NCBI GenBank assembly: GCA_023389155.1
Contig: JAEWEV010000022.1
Coordinates: forward strand, 62,001 to 126,000
Reading direction: 5' to 3'
From: Pseudomonadota bacterium
GTDB lineage: Bacteria; Pseudomonadota; Gammaproteobacteria; Burkholderiales; Burkholderiaceae_B
Length of the DNA: 64,000 nt
Of the stretch, positions 61,817 through 64,000 are shown in pieces. Both the position numbers and the translations under genes were made by a program. Within the stretch, counting starts at the first letter, position 1; every line of letters starts with the position of its first letter. The notes under the pieces were generated by a model. That model searched no databases. It had not been told where the DNA came from and saw only the letters and a program-made list of their open reading frames with translations.

Positions 61817-62072
61817 ACTACCTGAAAAACCACAGCTATCACGACTGTTCCGGCTGCAGTTCGAAAAGGCGCAGAATGCATACGTGCTTCTCTATCCCGA
61901 AGGCATGGTCAAACTCAACGACAGTGCGGCTGAAATTTTGCGGCGTTGTGACGGCAATCTGGATATTGCGCAGATCGTTTCTGACCTGGAGCAAAGTTTC
62001 GCCGCGACAGGATTGCGTGGCGATGTTGAATCGTTCCTGCATGCTGCACAGGAGCGTGGCTGGATCAAATAG
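61809..62072 (+). CDS. pqqD: PqqD, PqqA-binding chaperone
   Basis: An 87-residue RiPP-recognition protein that holds PqqA and presents it to PqqE. It has the family pattern [34 protein letters not shown] followed by CDG and a helical tail ([10 protein letters not shown]). The start at 61809 lies inside pqqC with an eight-base overlap, implying coupled translation. It ends eight bases before pqqE. Confidence 0.94.
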   Translation: MHELPEKPQLSRLFRLQFEKAQNAYVLLYPEGMVKLNDSAAEILRRCDGNLDIAQIVSDLEQSFAATGLRGDVESFLHAAQERGWIK

Positions 62073-62080
62073 AGGTTACT

Positions 62081-63256
62081 ATGGATATCTCCCAAACCGA
62101 TAAGCCAACGCCTGTTGCGACCATTGCGCCACCACTATGGTTGCTGGCCGAATTGACCTACCGCTGCCCGCTGCATTGCGTATTCTGCTATAACCCGGTG
62201 GATTATGCGAACAACCTGAATGAACTCTCTACCGAACAATGGATAGATGTGATGCAACAAGCGCGCGAAATGGGTGCTGCGCAAATGGGATTTTCGGGAG
62301 GGGAGCCCCTGCTTCGCGACGATCTTGAAGTGTTGATTGCAGAAGCCAGGCGGCTTGGATTTTATACCAACCTGATTACCTCCGGTGTAGGCCTCAAGCG
62401 GGAACGGCTTGCCGCCTTCAAGGATGCCGGTCTTGATCATATTCAATTGTCATTTCAGGATTCAACACGGGAAATGAACGATTTCCTGTCGCATACCAAA
62501 ACCTTCGACCTCAAATCACGGGTCGCAGGCATGATCAGGGAATTTGACTATCCCATGGTACTCAATGTCGTGCTGCATCGTTATAACCTGGATCATGTTG
62601 AACGGATTATCGACATGGCCGATAAGATGGGCGTGGAGTATCTTGAACTGGCCAACACGCAATATTATGGCTGGGGGCTCATCAACCGCGACCAGTTGCT
62701 GCCCGACAAGGCACAATTGCAGCGGGCCGAAGAGGCCGTCTGCCGCTATCGTGAAAAAATCGGCAATAGAATGCGTATTCTGTTTGTTGTTCCGGATTAT
62801 TTCGAGAACCGTCCCAAGGCCTGTATGAACGGCTGGGGGTCAGTTTTTCTGGCCGTCTCGGCGGACGGATCCGCCCTGCCCTGTCATGCGGCAAAAACGA
62901 TCCCCGGTATGCAGTTTCCGCAAGTCACCGACACCAGCCTGCATGACATCTGGTACCACAGTGACGCATTCAATCGGTTCCGTGGAGATAACTGGATGAC
63001 CGAGCCCTGCCGCAGCTGCCCGGAAAAATCGCGTGATTTTGGGGGGTGTCGATGCCAGGCATTGGCACTGACGGGCAACGCGGCGAACGCCGATCCCGTT
63101 TGCGATAAATCGCCCTATCATCACGTTATTACAGATTTGATCGAACAGGGCCCATCGGCCAGCGCGCGTGAAAAACCACTCATATTTCGCAATGATGTGA
63201 ACTCGCGGCAGCGCCACCTTAGTGAGATTTATGACAGCGACAAATTGTCACATTGA
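62081..63256 (+). CDS. pqqE: PqqE, radical SAM PqqA crosslinking enzyme
   Basis: Radical SAM enzyme making the carbon-carbon bond between Glu16 and Tyr20 of PqqA. It has 391 residues. The SAM cluster motif CPLHCVFC holds Cys 29, 33 and 36. The SPASM region near the C-terminus has Cys residues in ACMNGWG, LPCHAAK and CRSCPEKSRDFGGCRC for the auxiliary clusters. It is the last pqq gene here. No pqqF/pqqG protease follows, so precursor cleavage must come from a gene elsewhere or from the neighbouring S33-type enzyme. Confidence 0.96.
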   Translation: MDISQTDKPTPVATIAPPLWLLAELTYRCPLHCVFCYNPVDYANNLNELSTEQWIDVMQQAREMGAAQMGFSGGEPLLRDDLEVLIAEARRLGFYTNLITSGVGLKRERLAAFKDAGLDHIQLSFQDSTREMNDFLSHTKTFDLKSRVAGMIREFDYPMVLNVVLHRYNLDHVERIIDMADKMGVEYLELANTQYYGWGLINRDQLLPDKAQLQRAEEAVCRYREKIGNRMRILFVVPDYFENRPKACMNGWGSVFLAVSADGSALPCHAAKTIPGMQFPQVTDTSLHDIWYHSDAFNRFRGDNWMTEPCRSCPEKSRDFGGCRCQALALTGNAANADPVCDKSPYHHVITDLIEQGPSASAREKPLIFRNDVNSRQRHLSEIYDSDKLSH

Positions 63257-63375
63257 AAGGGCCATTCAAAGAGGCACGTTTCTCCAACTGATATACAATG
63301 GAGCGACAAGACATATACATATAAGATACGTGCATATCGCTAAGGCGAATGCAAACTAGGTCACGCAGATGACTT

Positions 63376-63409
63376 ACGTAGCCGAACGATTGCCAGGATT
63401 GTGCTACGT
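63376..63409. promoter_or_regulatory. Inverted repeat upstream of the sigma-54-type regulator gene
   Basis: Arms ACGTAGC (63376-63382) and GCTACGT (63403-63409), perfect, centre-to-centre about 27 bp, lie 74 bp before the regulator start. A smaller CCAGCC/GGCTGG pair follows at 63438-63462. They may be operator sites or, for the second, an RNA structure in the leader. Confidence 0.35.
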
Positions 63410-63482
63410 GAAATGGGACATACGATAAAAATCGGCGCCAGCCAATAACTGGCCAGGGCTGGTGTACACAGCAGGAGGAATC

Positions 63483-64000
63483 ATGTACTCGTTGGCGGTC
63501 AGCAATCATATTGAACGGATACACCAGATTGTGCATCATGGCATTACGGTTCCCGACATTGAACCTGCAGTTGCCAAATCCTGGGGTCGCTGTATCAACA
63601 ACTATGGTCTAGATCCAGAAAGCCGCCGTCTTCCACCGGTTCTGACTTACTCAGAGCGAATCGAACGATCAGAGCAAAAACGTGTATTGATCACGGAAGC
63701 CAAGCACGAAATGAATATTCTGTACCAGCAACTGGCCGATCCTGAACTGGCGGTTGTTCTGGTCGATACCGAAGGCTGTATCCTGCATATGGTGGCAGCA
63801 GATCACCTTGAAAGTGATCTTTCAGGCCTGGGTTTGCGCCTTGGCGCCATCTGGAGTGAAGAAGAAGTTGGCACCAATGGCATGGGAACCTGTCTGATTG
63901 TCGGAGAGCCCATCGCGATCCGCCAGACTGACCATTTTCTGTACAAACATATCCTGCTAACCTGCTCTGCCGTTCCCGTCATGGATCATACCGGCAAAAT
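63483..64000 (+). CDS. AcoR-type sigma-54-dependent activator, N-terminal part (cut by window end)
   Basis: An open frame from ATG 63483 (behind AGGAGGAATC) to the window end, 172 codons. It begins MYSLAVSNHIERIHQIVHHG and continues AVAKSWGRCINNYGLDPESRR, then a GAF-like domain with SEEEVGTNGMGTCLIVGEPI, typical of AcoR-family enhancer-binding proteins of Burkholderiales and Pseudomonas. These normally go on to a sigma-54 AAA+ domain and Fis-type DNA-binding end, which lie beyond the window. Its place beside pqqABCDE suggests control of PQQ or alcohol oxidation genes, but this is only positional. Confidence 0.78.
   Translation, partial: MYSLAVSNHIERIHQIVHHGITVPDIEPAVAKSWGRCINNYGLDPESRRLPPVLTYSERIERSEQKRVLITEAKHEMNILYQQLADPELAVVLVDTEGCILHMVAADHLESDLSGLGLRLGAIWSEEEVGTNGMGTCLIVGEPIAIRQTDHFLYKHILLTCSAVPVMDHTGK

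Overview
The window reads as chromosome of a betaproteobacterium of the order Burkholderiales, most like the Alcaligenaceae (Advenella/Bordetella relatives). This rests on core gene order (leuS-lptE-holA-proA; pyrG-kdsA-eno-ftsB) and on protein similarity recalled from those genera; no search was run, so the genus is a guess. Gene density is high. I see no insertion sequence, phage, CRISPR array or rRNA operon, and one tRNA gene, tRNA-Asn(GTT).

Left part (about 0-33 kb), mostly housekeeping: a DMT-family exporter, htpX, a LysR regulator, a secreted metallo-beta-lactamase-fold hydrolase, polA with a divergent LOG-family gene whose start codon overlaps its own, two lipoproteins, an orphan LuxR-type regulator, then the colinear run leuS-lptE-holA-proA-CopD/HemJ-like-RNA methyltransferase-RDD-degenerate acyl-CoA synthetase-gamma carbonic anhydrase-hslO. 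A TadE-like orphan follows, then ftsB, eno, an inserted MFS exporter, kdsA, pyrG, a 35-residue membrane peptide, a sirtuin, a cupin, a lipoprotein, tRNA-Asn and actP with its DUF485 partner.

Right part (about 34-64 kb), one C1/autotrophy block: a minus-strand mxa operon in the order mxaF-J-G-I-R-S-A-C-K-L-D, followed by a YVTN beta-propeller gene and an amino-acid-kinase-family gene, encodes a complete calcium-type PQQ methanol dehydrogenase system. Next to it are cbbR and a plus-strand Calvin operon cbbL-S-X-Y-F-P-T-A with red-type RuBisCO. Then come frmA and gfa for glutathione-linked formaldehyde oxidation, an S33-type peptidase, pqqA-B-C-D-E, and the start of a GAF-containing activator that resembles AcoR.

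Together the genes support this route: methanol to formaldehyde in the periplasm (MxaFI, PQQ, cytochrome cL), capture by glutathione (Gfa), oxidation by FrmA, then (with S-formylglutathione hydrolase and formate dehydrogenase, not seen here) CO2, fixed by the Calvin cycle. The main point of interest is that methanol oxidation, its cofactor synthesis, formaldehyde handling and CO2 fixation sit within 30 kb. Smaller points are an uncharacterised kinase-family gene at the end of the mxa operon, a peptidase gene divergent from pqqA, mRNA hairpins after mxaF, mxaI and pqqA, and a catalytically degenerate acyl-CoA synthetase.
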